Assembly: GCA_025558095.1 (NCBI GenBank)
Contig: JAIVFI010000040.1
Coordinates: forward strand, 248,001 to 312,000
Direction of reading: 5' to 3'
DNA: 64,000 nt
Origin: Hyaloraphidium curvatum
Lineage: Eukaryota; Monoblepharomycota; Hyaloraphidiomycetes; Hyaloraphidiales; Hyaloraphidiaceae
Below are positions 49,163-60,370 of this stretch, one piece after another (positions within the stretch are counted from its first letter, which is position 1; each line of letters begins with the position of its first letter). Made by a program: the position numbers and the translations under genes. The notes below the pieces were generated by a model, which saw nothing but the letters and a program-made list of their open reading frames with translations, was not told the DNA's origin and made no database searches.

Positions 49163-51344
49163 ATGCGCCTCACTCGTGCTCTCATTGCTACCCTCGTGGC
49201 CGGGGCGCTGCTCCTTGCGGTGGCCGCGGCGGCGCCGTCGCGCGGAGAAGCGGCCGCGCCCCGCCGCGCAGAACCAGGCAGCGACCTCGCGGCCGCGCTG
49301 GACGCGCCGGTCGCGCCCGGCGGGCACCGCTTGGATGTGCGGCAGGCGAAGAGCACGTCCCGCCGGCGGCGCACGACAACGAAGCGGAAGCGCCGCACGA
49401 CGACGAAGAAGCGACGCACCTCCACCAAGCGGCGCAAGACGACGACGCGTCGCAGGCAGACCACCGTCCGCGCGTTTTCTTCGACCTCGACCGCGGCGCC
49501 TTTCACGCGGACGGTGCCCGTGCGCCCGACGACCACCCGGACGCTGCCCCGCCCCACGATGGCGCGGGCTCCCCCGTCCTACCTCAGCCCCCAGCAATAC
49601 GCGATGATCCAGAAGACCTTCGTTGCTCCGACGTGGAACCCACTGCTCTACATCCCCGAGCCCAGCAAGTACACGATCAGGCCGCCGCCCCGGACGCTCC
49701 GGCCGCCGTGGCTCACAAAGTGGACCAGCACGACCTCGCGCACGCGGACCACCACCGTGACAAAGACGGCCACGCGTACGAGCACCACGAGGACCACGAC
49801 GCTGCCGCCGGATGCGCCGGGTTACGTGCCCAAGAACTGCCTCCCCGCGGACCCGAATGTGAACCCCACGCTCCTGGACTGCTTCATCACCTCTATCCCC
49901 TCGCTACGCTACACCATCATGTTCTATTTCTGGGACGCACCCGGTTCGAGCACCTCCTCCCCGCGCTACTTTGACGCGACGGGCTCCACGGCCATGACCG
50001 CTGCGGAGAAGCAGGACGTGCGGACGGCCTTCCGGCACGCCTGGAACTGGCTTTCGGTGGGGTCGACGGACTACGCCAACAAGCCGTATCCGGGCTGGAC
50101 GACCAACCTGACCGTGGGCGGCAACATCGCCAAGGTTCTCCCCAACGGCGGCGCGGAGACGCTCTGGGACCAGACCGACCAGGCCTGGCCGTGGTTTTGC
50201 GCGCAGGTCGGCCATGCCTACGCCGTCGAGATCCTCGGCCTCGTCCCTTGGACCCTCCGGAGCCTCCCGTATCAGGCCATCCAGAATACCATCACGGGGA
50301 ACATGATGTACATCCACCAGAGCGGCCCGGGGGACGCCATCTTGCCCTATGGTCACCAGGCCCGGAGCCCGGACACCAGTCCCGCCCACCCGGCCTACAT
50401 CTGGACGTGGTTGCAGAGCATTGGCGTCCTGGCCGCCATCAAAACCGCCGCGGACAAGCAGGATGCTCAGGTCAAGGCGATTGCCAAGGTCTTGGACTGG
50501 GGAAGGTGGCACATGGCCCACTTCATGGGGCACCTGTCGTCCTGGGAGAACTACAACTACTACTGGGGATTGCGGAAGCCGGCCGCCGGACAGATCATCG
50601 AAGGCACGGTGGTACGTGGTCGCTCGTGCTTCCGTCTCCCCGGAAACGTCGATTAGTAACCTGCCGGCCCGCCAGTCCACGGAGCCGATGCTCGCCTACC
50701 TCAACAACACAAAGTTCGGCTGGACTGCGGGCTGCTTCGGGACCTCGGCCTTTCTCCAGCACGTCATCCGCCCCCTCAACATCCCCGTCGACAATTTCGC
50801 CGACATCGACAAGACTTGCAGCCACTTCACGGTCCATTTCCCCTCGATCGACGCCTACCTCACCCACGGCGACGACCCGTACGCGGACACGTGGGGTGTC
50901 GGCCCCTACGTCGCCCCTGCCGAGCTCCTCCTCGTGCCCGGCAGCCAGTGGCAGTCTTGGTTCGGCGTCGACCGGGCCACCTCGTGCCGCAACGTGGGCC
51001 GCCGCCCGATGGACCTGCAGACCGTGTTCGGGTACCCCTCGCTGCGGACCTTCACCCGGTACTGCTACGACCACCAGCGCGGGATGGGAGCCGACGCCGG
51101 CCCTGACGCGCTTCGGGACGGATCGGTGATCAACTCGTTCATGTACTACGACAACCCCACAGCGACGTACAAGCGGCACTACGAGCCCGAGGAGCTGCTG
51201 GCGAACGGGTTCTACTCGATGCTGGAGACCTACAGGACCACGATCGGGGGGTGCCAGGACTGGTGGTGCTGGGACAGCCAGTGCAGCGACGGGTCCATGA
51301 AGTGCGCGGCGTGCATGAAGACGTTCGTGCCTCCGGGGCCTTGA
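49163..51344 (+). CDS. Secreted transglutaminase-like protein with basic Arg/Lys/Thr-rich region
   Basis: Two exons (49163-50608, 50676-51344) give 704 aa. The start MRLTRALIATLVAGALLLAV is a clear signal peptide. Residues about 65-110 are an unusual basic, Thr-rich tract (TTTKRKRRTTTKKRRT), then Thr/Pro-rich mucin-like sequence to about 240. The C-terminal half has a Cys in GWTAGCFGTSAFLQHVIRPL followed by HFTVHFPSIDAYLTHGDDPY; a Cys-helix then His and Asp in this spacing is the pattern of transglutaminase-like cysteine enzymes. Family assignment is inferred from that pattern only. Numerous Cys in the last 60 residues suggest disulfides. A wall-linked crosslinking or peptidase role would fit; substrates are unknown. 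Confidence 0.65.
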
Positions 51345-52045
51345 ACTTGAAAAAGTACAGCAGTGGTGCATCGTAGAGGTAGTCTAATGTGCCCGGGATA
51401 CCAATTTGATGGAAATTGGCGCAACGAATGTGCCCCGGGCTAGCCAGGTGAAGGAACGGGTTGGCCGTCAGAGTTAACCTCATGTACGGAAAACACATCG
51501 CCAAGCAAGCTTGAGAAGCACATTCGTCTGAAGACCCTAGGAAAGGTATCGATCGCCGTCAGCCGGACTTGATCTCGGAACGGGGCCGCCGGTGCCAATC
51601 AGAGCCAAGCGCGGATCCTCGTCCTCCCTCGAGCGGGTGGATGCGGTCACCACGATGATGTTTGGCGTCCGTCGGCCGTCCTCGAAACTCAATCTTTCGG
51701 AGCCGCGGGCGGGCCTTGAGTCAACCGCCCGCCACCCGCCTACTTCGGCCGCATACGTGCCTCGGCCAGCGACCCGCCGCGCAGGCCGGACCCTTGCTCG
51801 AGGTTCGTACGGTGCACGGCAAAGTGCCCCGATTTGCCGCGGTGCGTCGTGCATGTGCCGCGATACACGGGGGTTGGATCGGCCATGCGCGGCCAAGCGG
51901 CGCTGACGCACCGCCCCCACCTGCGTCCTTCGGGTCCAACGCCCTTGGGACCGGCATTAGGCTCGCACAGGACCGCAACCAGACACCAGCAGCGCCAGCA
52001 TCGACACCGGCGCTTTCGCGACAGGATTTCCCGCACGGAACGGAC
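51345..52045. other. Gene-free stretch
   Basis: About 700 bp with only short overlapping frames and no recognisable motif. The frame of the next gene is open from 51662, so its true start could be upstream of 52046. Confidence 0.3.
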
Positions 52046-52543
52046 ATGCGCCCGCCGCGCTCGCCGCGCCCCGACGGCGAGGGCAGCCCCGCCGCCGACG
52101 CCCTCTTCCTCGACGCCGTCGCGGCCTCGCGCGCCGACCCCTCCCCGCCTCCTCCCCCTCCCGACCCGCCCTCGTGGGACCCCGCCTTGCCCGCGGGCTC
52201 GGGCGACCCGGAGCTGAGCTTCACGTCCATCACGGACAGCGCGGCGTCGACGGACCTGTCGTGCGCGACGACGGCGTCGCTGGCGCCCACGCGGCGGCTT
52301 GCGTTCGGCCCGCTGGGGGAGTACGGCATGCGCAGCTTGCCCCGCGGCGCGGCGGCGCCCCTGAAGAGGAAGCCCGCGGGTCCCGGGGCGGTGCCCAAGC
52401 GGCGCAAGGGGGAGGCGATGGGGGTGCTGGCGCCCAACGGGATGATCGGGGAGGGGCCGTCGGTGTTTCCGGACCTGAAGAGGTACTGGGGCGGGCAGCA
52501 GGGGGCGGCGGATCGGGCGGGAGCGGGGGGGACGGTGGCATGA
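52046..52543 (+). CDS. Hypothetical low-complexity protein
   Basis: 165-aa single-exon frame from MRPPRSPRPDGEGS. It has a Pro run (SPPPPPPDPPSWDP), a Ser/Thr-rich middle (LSFTSITDSAASTDLS), a bipartite basic cluster LKRKPAGPGAVPKRRKGE that could be a nuclear localisation signal, and ends with LKRYWGGQQGAAD. No known domain. The presence of ordered, non-random composition blocks argues weakly for a real gene. Confidence 0.4.
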   Translation: MRPPRSPRPDGEGSPAADALFLDAVAASRADPSPPPPPPDPPSWDPALPAGSGDPELSFTSITDSAASTDLSCATTASLAPTRRLAFGPLGEYGMRSLPRGAAAPLKRKPAGPGAVPKRRKGEAMGVLAPNGMIGEGPSVFPDLKRYWGGQQGAADRAGAGGTVA

Positions 52544-53432
52544 GGCCGGCCGGGAGGGCAGCCAGAGAGGAAGGATGATGGGTTGACGGGGAGTTCGTAG
52601 GTCTGCATAGTGTACATTTGCCATTTTCGTTGCGTTCGCGGTACAGTACATCGGGATCTTCAGCATTTTGGCTACCTTCGACAACGCAGCCTTCCGGTCC
52701 CTTTTCGGGATTATTCTGTCGACGAGCGAAGGGCCCTTTCTCCATAGCTGGCCTTTGTAGCGCACGTCGATCGGCGCCGTCTTCCACAAGCCCGCTTCGG
52801 GGTGGCGCGGGTCACACCCCTTTTGGGACCGCCACGCGAAATGAGGGACTGACCACGCGACGGACCTGGCTTGGCGATCGGGCCTGCGACCGGCATGAAC
52901 GATGTGTCTCGTCCATAAATGTGCTGGTAACTCTTCCCCTTCGCATTCGCTGCCGCCGTCCGGGTCTGCGCGCGAGGCCTGCTTCTTCGGGCGCCGTACA
53001 GAAGCCAAAAAGCCGCCAGGCGCACCGCACACCGTGATCCTCCATCACCCCGCCGTCCACACGAAAACCGAATATATAAATCGGAAAAATACTTTCGGAT
53101 GTCGAGGGAGGCCGAGGGATGGGCCAGAGGTCGTCCTCTCCCGGCCGATCTCTGCGGGGCGCCCCCGACCCAATGGACCCGATCCACGCCTTCCGGGCAG
53201 CGCATCGCGGCTCCCGGGCGCCCCGCCACCTTTTCCCTGCCGCATCCGGCCGGAATTCCGGCCGCGCGTCTGGTGCTGTGCGGTTGCTGGGGACCCAGCG
53301 GCCCCCGCTTTGGACTCAGCAAAGCTCCAGGGCTGCTCCGCCGCAAAAGCGCCTGCCGCCAGAACCCCGTGCCACGCATCGTCCCCCGAACACATCTCTA
53401 GACCGCTCCCCCCACATCCAGACCCCGCGACA
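52544..53432. other. Gene-free stretch upstream of the C2H2-UBA gene
   Basis: About 890 bp. A TATA-like AATATATAAAT sits at 53070-53080 within a partly symmetrical CCGAATATATAAATCGG, the most AT-rich point here and a candidate core promoter for the gene at 53433. On the minus strand a frame encodes GLWKTAPIDVRYKGQLWRKG and IPKRDRKAALSKVAKMLKI, which looks less random than usual but matches nothing I know. Confidence 0.35.
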
Positions 53433-55921
53433 ATGCACCCGATGAGCGCGCAGCTCGCGTCGGCGGGCGGCTCCGCGGCGGACGCCCTGCACGGCGGCCA
53501 GCCGGCGCTTGTGCTGCAGCCCGACGTGTACGCGCAGCTCGCGAAGCTGCTCGGCCTCGAGCCGGCCGCCGCCGCGCTGCCGGTGCCCGCCGCGTTCCCC
53601 GTCTTCTCGGCCGCCGGCGCGCTGATCCCCGGCCTGCTGACCGACGGCCTCGGCAACTTCTGGCAGGTCGTCGAGGACGCCGCGGACGAGGTGCCCGACG
53701 ACCCGCTCAACACGCGGGAGCTCGAGGTGGCAAAGGGCGCAGACGCGCTGCTCGACCAGCTGCTGGCTGGCTACCCGGACGTGCTCGGCGACGTCGCGCA
53801 GGCGCCCGCCTGGGTCGACAAGTTCGGCGCACCGCACGGCTCGGCGTCCGCAGGCTCCGGCTCGCCCACCGCCTACTCGCCCGCCTCGTCGGCCGTCGAC
53901 GCCGCCTCGCCGGCCTCGTACGCCGACATCGACTGGGACGTCTACCGCTCCGACGAGATCGACTTTGCCCCCGCCTCGATCGGCTCGGCAGCCTCGGGCG
54001 CCACGCTGGCGCACTTCGACGCCGTCAAGACCCGCCCCGCCGCCATGTACCCGCAGGCCGTGCACGCCGTGCACCAGGAGGTCGCCGCCTACGCTGTCGA
54101 CGGCACCGCCCCCGCGATGTCGAGCATCGACGGCCTCTACGAGAGCGTCGACACGGCCGCCTTCTTCGCCTCGCTGGGCGGCCAGGCCCGCCAGCCCGCC
54201 CCCGCCCCCGCGTGCGGCCCGCTCGGCCACTCGCACGCGCACGCCCACGCGCACCGCAACCCCCTGAGCACCATCTCGCACCCGTCCCTCTCGGGCTCCC
54301 CGGACCGCTCCGACCGCGCCAGCCCCCCGCGCGACGACGTCAGCTACCCCTGCCCCGTCCCCGGCTGCCCGGCCTCGTTCCGGTGCGCCTCGCGCGGGGT
54401 GGTGTACTCGGCCGCGCGCATGCAGCTGCTCTACTCGGACTCGGTGGCCGCGGACAGGCTCGGCACGGGGGACGAGGACGGCGAGGTGGTGAGCGACAGG
54501 GACTGCGAGTTTGTCAGGCACCTGTTTGCCGAGCACGAGGCCGAGCTGAGCAGCAAGTGGGTTGCATGCGGGTCCCGCGCGCGCGTCGCACTCTCTGACG
54601 CACCACGTTCCTCCGCAGGGAACCCAACCCCAAGACCGCCCGCCCCGAAAAGACGTGGCGCTGCCCCCTCTGCGCCTACCGCAGCAAGAAGTGCAACGTC
54701 GAGGCGCACATGCTCTCGGCGGGCAGCGGCCACCACCCCGCCAAGCACCTCTACTGCGCCGCCTGCCACGGCGCCGACGGCCGCACCGTGTGGCTGTACA
54801 ACTACCAGAGCGCCGTGAACCACTTCGAGGAGCGGCACGGGGTCAGGGTCGGCAAGCGCGGGCCGGGGAGGCGGAAGGAGACGGTCAAGGGGGAGGGCAG
54901 GGTGAGGCGGGTCGAGGTGGCGCCCGGCAGGGGGCGCAGGGAGGCGGGCAGGCAGTGGGAGGCGCCCGGCGAGGTCGACGGCGAGGTCGATGGTGAGCTG
55001 CGGCGTGGGTTCGCTTTCGTTGTGCACCCGCTGACCGTCCCGGCCCCTGCAGACGAAGCCGGGCCCGCGCCGACCTACAAGCCCATCCTCCCTCGGCCCC
55101 CCTTCCCCGCCGGCTTCTCCTTCCCCGACCTCGACCCCGCCTCGCTCTCTGTCCGCGAGGCCGGCGAGGTCCCCCCCGCCGTCGAGCCCGCGGAGCTGCT
55201 CCCCGCGCCCGGCCCCGAAGGCGCGGGCTGGTTCGTCAGCCCGCGGTGGATGGTGCTCGAGGACGGCCGCGCGGTGCAGGTGGTCGCCGATGCCGCCGAG
55301 CCCAAGCCCAGGGAAGGCGGCCCGGCGAGGATCGTCAGGCCGGGGAGGGCGAGCGGTGTGCAGGCGCTCGGCGAGTTTGCGGAGCCGTTCGAGATCGAGG
55401 GCGCCAGGTTCGAGGCGCTCGAGGGCGAGGAGGAGGTCAAGGTCAAGAGCGAGCCCGGGACCGAGGCCGAGGAGCAACCCGCTGCACCCGCGCCCACGCC
55501 TGCCGCGGCCCCGGCGCCATCGAGGACCTCGTCCGCCGCGCCGCCGCCGGCACCGACGCCCACTGCCGCCCCCGCGCCCGTGCCCGAGGTCGACGAGCTG
55601 GCCGGCCAGCTCGAGGCGCTGGACATCGCCACCCCTCCCGCCCCGCTCGCCTCCTCGCGGCTCTCCGAGGTCGCGCAGATGCTCGACGGCCTCGGGGGCG
55701 AGCAGCTCGCGGCGCTGGGCAAGTTCCTGGACTCGCTGAGGGACGGCGTGCGCCGTGCCGAGGGCAAGCTCGCGGCAACGCAGCAGCAGGCGGACAACGC
55801 CTCGGTGGTGCAGCTGCTCGAGATGGGGTTCGACCATGCGGATGCGGTGGCTGCGCTGGCGAGGTGCGGCGGCGATGCGGGGAGGGCGGTGGAGGATCTG
55901 CTGAGCAGGGGGGCCGAGTGA
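53433..55921 (+). CDS. C2H2-type zinc-finger protein with C-terminal UBA domain
   Basis: Three exons (53433-54556, 54619-54992, 55053-55921) give 788 aa. A long Ala/Asp/Ser-rich N-terminal half contains a His-rich run (HSHAHAHAHRN). Cys-rich YPCPVPGCPASFRCASRG may be one finger; the first splice forms WRCPLCAYRSKKCNVEAHML...H, a C2H2-like finger, followed by YCAACHGADGRTVWLYNYQ. The tail carries Pro/Ala/Thr low complexity and ends with a UBA domain (VQLLEMGFDHADAVAALARCGGDAGRAVEDLL) that would bind ubiquitin. The middle intron is 60 nt and in frame. The domain combination suggests a nuclear or ubiquitin-linked adaptor; function unknown. Confidence 0.7.
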
Positions 55922-55990
55922 AGAGTCTTGCCATTTTGTTGCCGCGCGGAAGCGATTAAACATTTACGCCTGCCGAGACTTCGCACCGCC

Positions 55991-56673
55991 TCAGAGTTTC
56001 GCTTCCGATCCGTCCACAGCCGCCTTTCTCATTGGCCTCGCCGGCGTCCCGATCCACGTCAGGCCCGGCTCGGTGATGTCCTTTGTCACCGTTGCGTGCA
56101 TGCCGACGGTCGTCCACGCTGCGATCAAAGTTCCCTCCTTGGCCACGGCTCCGAGGCCGATCACGGCGCCCTCGCCGAGCCTGGATGCGCCTCCGACCGC
56201 CGCCCCCCCGTTCGCTTGCGCAAAGTCCGACAGCACGCAGTCGTGGCCCACAGGCAGAAGCTGCCGATTCTGGCGGCGTTGCCGACGCGTGCAAGGGCCC
56301 CGATGAATTTGCCCTCGCCCAGCTGTGCCGCGGGCGCCACCGAGGCGTGCTGGTGGACGGCGTTGGGGAAGACCACAACGCACCCGGCCAGCTCCCGCCG
56401 CAACTCGGCCAGCAGCCGCTTCCGCACGGCGGGCACGCCGTGGGTGATGAACACGTCGACGGTCGGCGCGCGGGCAGCGAACTCGCGCGCCTCGGCGGCG
56501 GTGCGGAGGTGGACGAAGCCGGCCAGCGAGCGGTGCAGCGTTTCGCCGTCTTCCCACGCCGCGGCCCGGCCCGCGGCCACCGACGCCTCGTACGCCGGGC
56601 CGACGACCTCCCACACCACGCCGGCCTGCTTGCCGCCGCAGCGGAGGAGGACGAGGGGCGGCGCGGACGGCAT
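55991..56673 (-). pseudogene. Hexapeptide-repeat (NeuD/PglD-like) acyltransferase with a frameshift
   Basis: From ATG 56673 the frame reads MPSAPPLVLLRCGGKQAGVV (Rossmann-like N-domain), then ELAGCVVVFPNAVHQHASVA, GEGKFIGALARVGNAARIGSF, the start of a left-handed beta-helix. Near 56250-56262 the match jumps to another frame: VGHDCVLSDFAQANGGAAVG, GEGAVIGLGAVAKEGTLI, MHATVTKDITEPGLTWIGTP, ending KAAVDGSEAKL at 55991. Both parts are well preserved and typical of bacterial sugar N-acetyl/formyl transferases. No intron of normal size can bridge the shift, so this is either a recent one-base disruption, an assembly error or a programmed event. The family is bacterial-type, suggesting transfer. Confidence 0.6.
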
Positions 56674-57106
56674 GGGGGAATGTCGGGTGACTTGAACGCG
56701 GAGCCCCAGAGACCTCATCCCCACACCGAGAAGCAAACGACGATGGATACATGGCGGGTTTGGCGGAAAACCATCGGCCATCGTTTGTTTGGCTCCTTGC
56801 CCCGATTTCAGGGGTCGGGATCCAGAGCGGATCCGCATGAGGGACGTCAGTGTCGTTTCCCGCGGCGGCGGCCGCGCAGCGCCAGGACAGCACCGGATCT
56901 CAGGCCGGGTCCTGGCACCGAGTGGTCTCGAGCCGCATCGAAGCTACGAGTCTCCTGGTCCGACAGCGAGGAGTTGTCCAGAATGAGTCAAGGGCTGGAG
57001 TCAAGGGGCGAGCAAACCATGGCGAAGGGTCCCGAACAGGGGACGCAATGACGACCGCCGAGTCAAAAGTGCACGGGGCCCACGCCCACCTCCTATTGAT
57101 AGGACA
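56674..57106. other. Divergent intergenic region
   Basis: 433 bp between the acyltransferase and the surface-protein gene. Nothing conserved is recognised; both promoters are expected here. Confidence 0.35.
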
Positions 57107-60100
57107 ATGACAACAAGCACCATGGAACCGGATCTCACGCCCGCTTGCCGCCGCCGACCGTCCCCGACCGTCGCAGGGGCCTCCGTGCGGAACCGCCGGG
57201 TCCGGCGTCGCATGCCGACCGCCGCCGCCGCCGCCGTCGCCGCCACCGCCGTGTTAGCTGCTTTCCTCGTCCGCCCGACGGTGGCGGCACTCAGCAGCTG
57301 TGCTGACACCTTCACGCCGACCATCGGACACCCCGCCGCGGCGCCCGTCGGCGTCACGTCGAGCCCCAGTCTGCTGCTGCAGTATGTCACCTCGTACGAC
57401 AAGGACTTCGCCTTCATCGCCGCGACCTCCCCCCCCGTCGGCCCGTCCTCGAATGACTCCTTCACGCGCAAGCTGTCGCTCGTCGTCGGCCCTCGCTCGG
57501 CCGGCACCTACGCCGCCGCGGCGGCCCTCGTTCCCACCGCCTGCAAACGACAGTTCGACCGATGGGACTACTCCGGGAGCCCAGCCCTGCCCGCCGACAC
57601 GTTCGTCACCGCTGCCGGGTTTCCCAGCCTCGAGGTGCCCACCAGCGGCGACTCGGCGACGTGCCGTTTCCTGCAACAACTGAAGATATCGTGGGGCAAT
57701 TGGGCGCACGACGACTTCGACATGAACGCATGCGGCTTTGCCTTGACGCCGCGCGCCGAGGTATACGAAGGAAAGGAGTGGGTCTCCCGCAGCAGGCCCA
57801 CATGCTGCCGCCCCTGACAGGTTCGACTTCCCCTTCCGCAGCACTTCACTCTGGGAGGGACGCGTATACGTCGCCTACGATGACTACGATTCGATGGCCG
57901 CATCGTCGCCCGTCAGCACCGGCACGGCACAGTGGAACGTCGCCGTGCTCGACAACACGCTCTTTAGGTGCGAGGACTTCAGGCTACCGACCCTTGGCGA
58001 CGACGCAACCCCGGGCTACATCCCCGCGGGGCCAATCCTCAGGAGCCCGGGGGACGACGGCTACCTCTACGTGATTGACTCGAGCACGGATGCACTTACA
58101 TTCTACTTCACCAGCTATCCGGGTATAGGCCCGGTCCACGGCGATGACACCATCGGCTCCTTCACGAGGTGCTGTACGTGCTGCCGGATGCAGAGGGCGC
58201 CATGCTCATGAGCATGTTCGTTCTCAGAACCATGGACATTGTGCTTTCCAGCCCCGACGTGGTCAACTTCGAAGCCGCATACGCGCTGCAGGCCTTGTAC
58301 GACGGATGCAGGGCGACCGTCCCGCGCTTCGCCTTCCCCGACGTGCCCGGCACGGTGCTCATCACCAAGACCGGCAACATCTCCGGCGAAGCGGCATCGA
58401 GCAGCTCCACGTCCTGCTACGTGCACACCAGGCTCTCCGTGCCTTGGGAGGACATGCGGAGCTACTACCGGACCTGCGGCTTCGTGCAGTCGCGCAACGA
58501 CACAACCATGGCCAACGGGACCTACATCCAGTACAAGGGGCGCGTGCACGTGCGCTGGTGGGACTACGACAGCATGAGCGCCGCGGATCCGGTGCGGACC
58601 AACATGTCTACCTGTTCGTGCGCCTTCTTCCTGCACGAGGGACACTGTGCTGACTGATTGGATTCCGTTCCCGCGCAGGGTACGACGTCGTTGTCCGGAT
58701 CCAGGCTGCTGCGAATGACACCACAAACTCGACCGCAAACCCGGAGAGTCCCTGTGCGCCTTCACCCTGGCTCTTCTTGCTGTGAGAAGAAACGACTGAT
58801 GTGGCTCCTCACCTGGGCAGATGATGCCAACTTCCAAGTCACCAGCGTCACGTACGAGAAGTCCGAAAGCGGCCAGGTCCAGGCCCATATTGCCTACCAG
58901 GCTTCGACCAAGTTCCCGTACTATGCGAAGCTGCCGTTCAGCGAGCCCAACGCCAACAACTTCCTCTTCAACGATGGCTCCGACACCTACGCCGGCAACG
59001 ATCTCACGGACACCACAGTCTATCCCAACGGCGTCTTCACCAACGAGTTTTCGGTGTCGGGTGGAGCCCAGGACGGCTATCACACGGCCCAGGGCCTGCC
59101 GTGCAACACGGTCGGCCAGACGTGTTCCGTCAGCGGGATCCTCACCTACACGTGGGACCCACGGCCGGCCAACCCCCTGTCTTGCACGATCTCGTCGGAC
59201 CAGAACTACCAGTTCCGGTTCAAGCTCGACTGCAACTCGACCTACAACGGCACCACCAACTACGGCTGCGGTGAAACCGACATGCGCGACGCAATCGGCA
59301 GCCCTGACTTCGGTGCCTTCCGCTTCACGGGCAACATTGATTTCTGCAAGAGCGCGCAGACCGACTTCCCCATCACGTGGACCACCGCCTTTGACGTCCT
59401 GGAGTGAGTCTACCGCGCGGCGTTCCATCGCTTGGTCTCATCCGCGCCCGCCCGTTCCAGCACCTCGCGCGATATCGGCCAGACGATCGAGGCCAACGGC
59501 GTCTTCACCACCAACAAGCAGCTGGATGCGGTCGCCATCAAGGAGTATCGCGTTTCGCGAGGCGATCTCGAACAGTACTGGAGCTTGTGGACCAAAGCGG
59601 ACGACATTGCTTCGGTTGGGCAGCCTGCGAACCCTGCGGCTGTTGAAGGAGGAAGGACAGCCGTCGGCGAAAAGGTCAACTTCGTCAAGGCCATCAGCTC
59701 GGAAAGCGACGGCACGAAGTGGACCATCCGGACGTCCTTCACCCCCAACATCAAGCTTTACAGCACCGAACAGGCCAGCTTCGGCACGACCTCGGCCCGC
59801 GGCGAGTACATGATCTCGCTGCCCAACGACCGCAACCTGCCCCTGTCCTTCACCATCACCGTGCTTGTGCGGATGTACGCCGACACAACGATGAGCTTCA
59901 CGGAGGGGACGGTCGGGCGCCGCCGGGGCCGGCGCCTTCTCTACCGCGACTTTGAGGTGCAGGAGATCGACAGGGCGCCTGCGGTCCACGACGCCGAGCT
60001 CGTCACCAGGCCAGTGAAGATCCGGGTTCCGGAGAACGTCCAAGTTTCGACCGACGGCACCGTCACTGTGCTCAACGTCTCGTCCCAGACGCTGTCGCCC

Positions 60101-60298
60101 GGCGCGATCGCGGGCATCGCGGTCGTCGGAACCGCACTTGCTGCGGCTCTGGTGGCCGCAGGGGTGCTGCTGGGACGGCGTTCGAGGCGGCGGAGTTCCC
60201 AGATAAAGGCGGATGCGGAGGCCGCCGGTGCATCCGCTGACGAGATCCTGGCCGCCGCCAAGATCCCCAAAACACACTCGGCGCACATCGTCGCCTAG
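57107..60298 (+). CDS. Large single-pass cell-surface protein, function unknown
   Basis: Six exons (57107-57777, 57821-58168, 58228-58613, 58679-58753, 58821-59403, 59461-60298) close in frame to 966 aa. A hydrophobic signal segment (AAAAVAATAVLAAFLV) follows a basic start; an ATG at 57212 directly before it is an alternative start. The ectodomain has many Cys and N-glycosylation sequons (NDT, NST, NGT, NMS) and repeated short strands such as RVYVAYDDYDSM and RVHVRWWDYDSM, suggesting duplicated beta-sandwich modules. One helix near the C-terminus (AIAGIAVVGTALAAALVAAG) is followed by a basic stop-transfer GRRSRRRSS and a 40-residue cytoplasmic tail ending HIVA. I recognise no named domain; the form fits a type I surface or sensor protein. 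Confidence 0.7.
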
Positions 60299-60370
60299 AT
60301 GGACGGAAAAGCCTAGAGTGAGCGCAGCTTGGGGAAGCACATGTTCTAGAAGGCTTGTACATAGACTCTG

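Noticed and set aside
51740-53032. Minus-strand 430-codon frame
   Set aside because: A patch around 52620-52800 looks protein-like, but most is Arg/Pro-rich shadow of the plus-strand hypothetical gene and no family is recognised.
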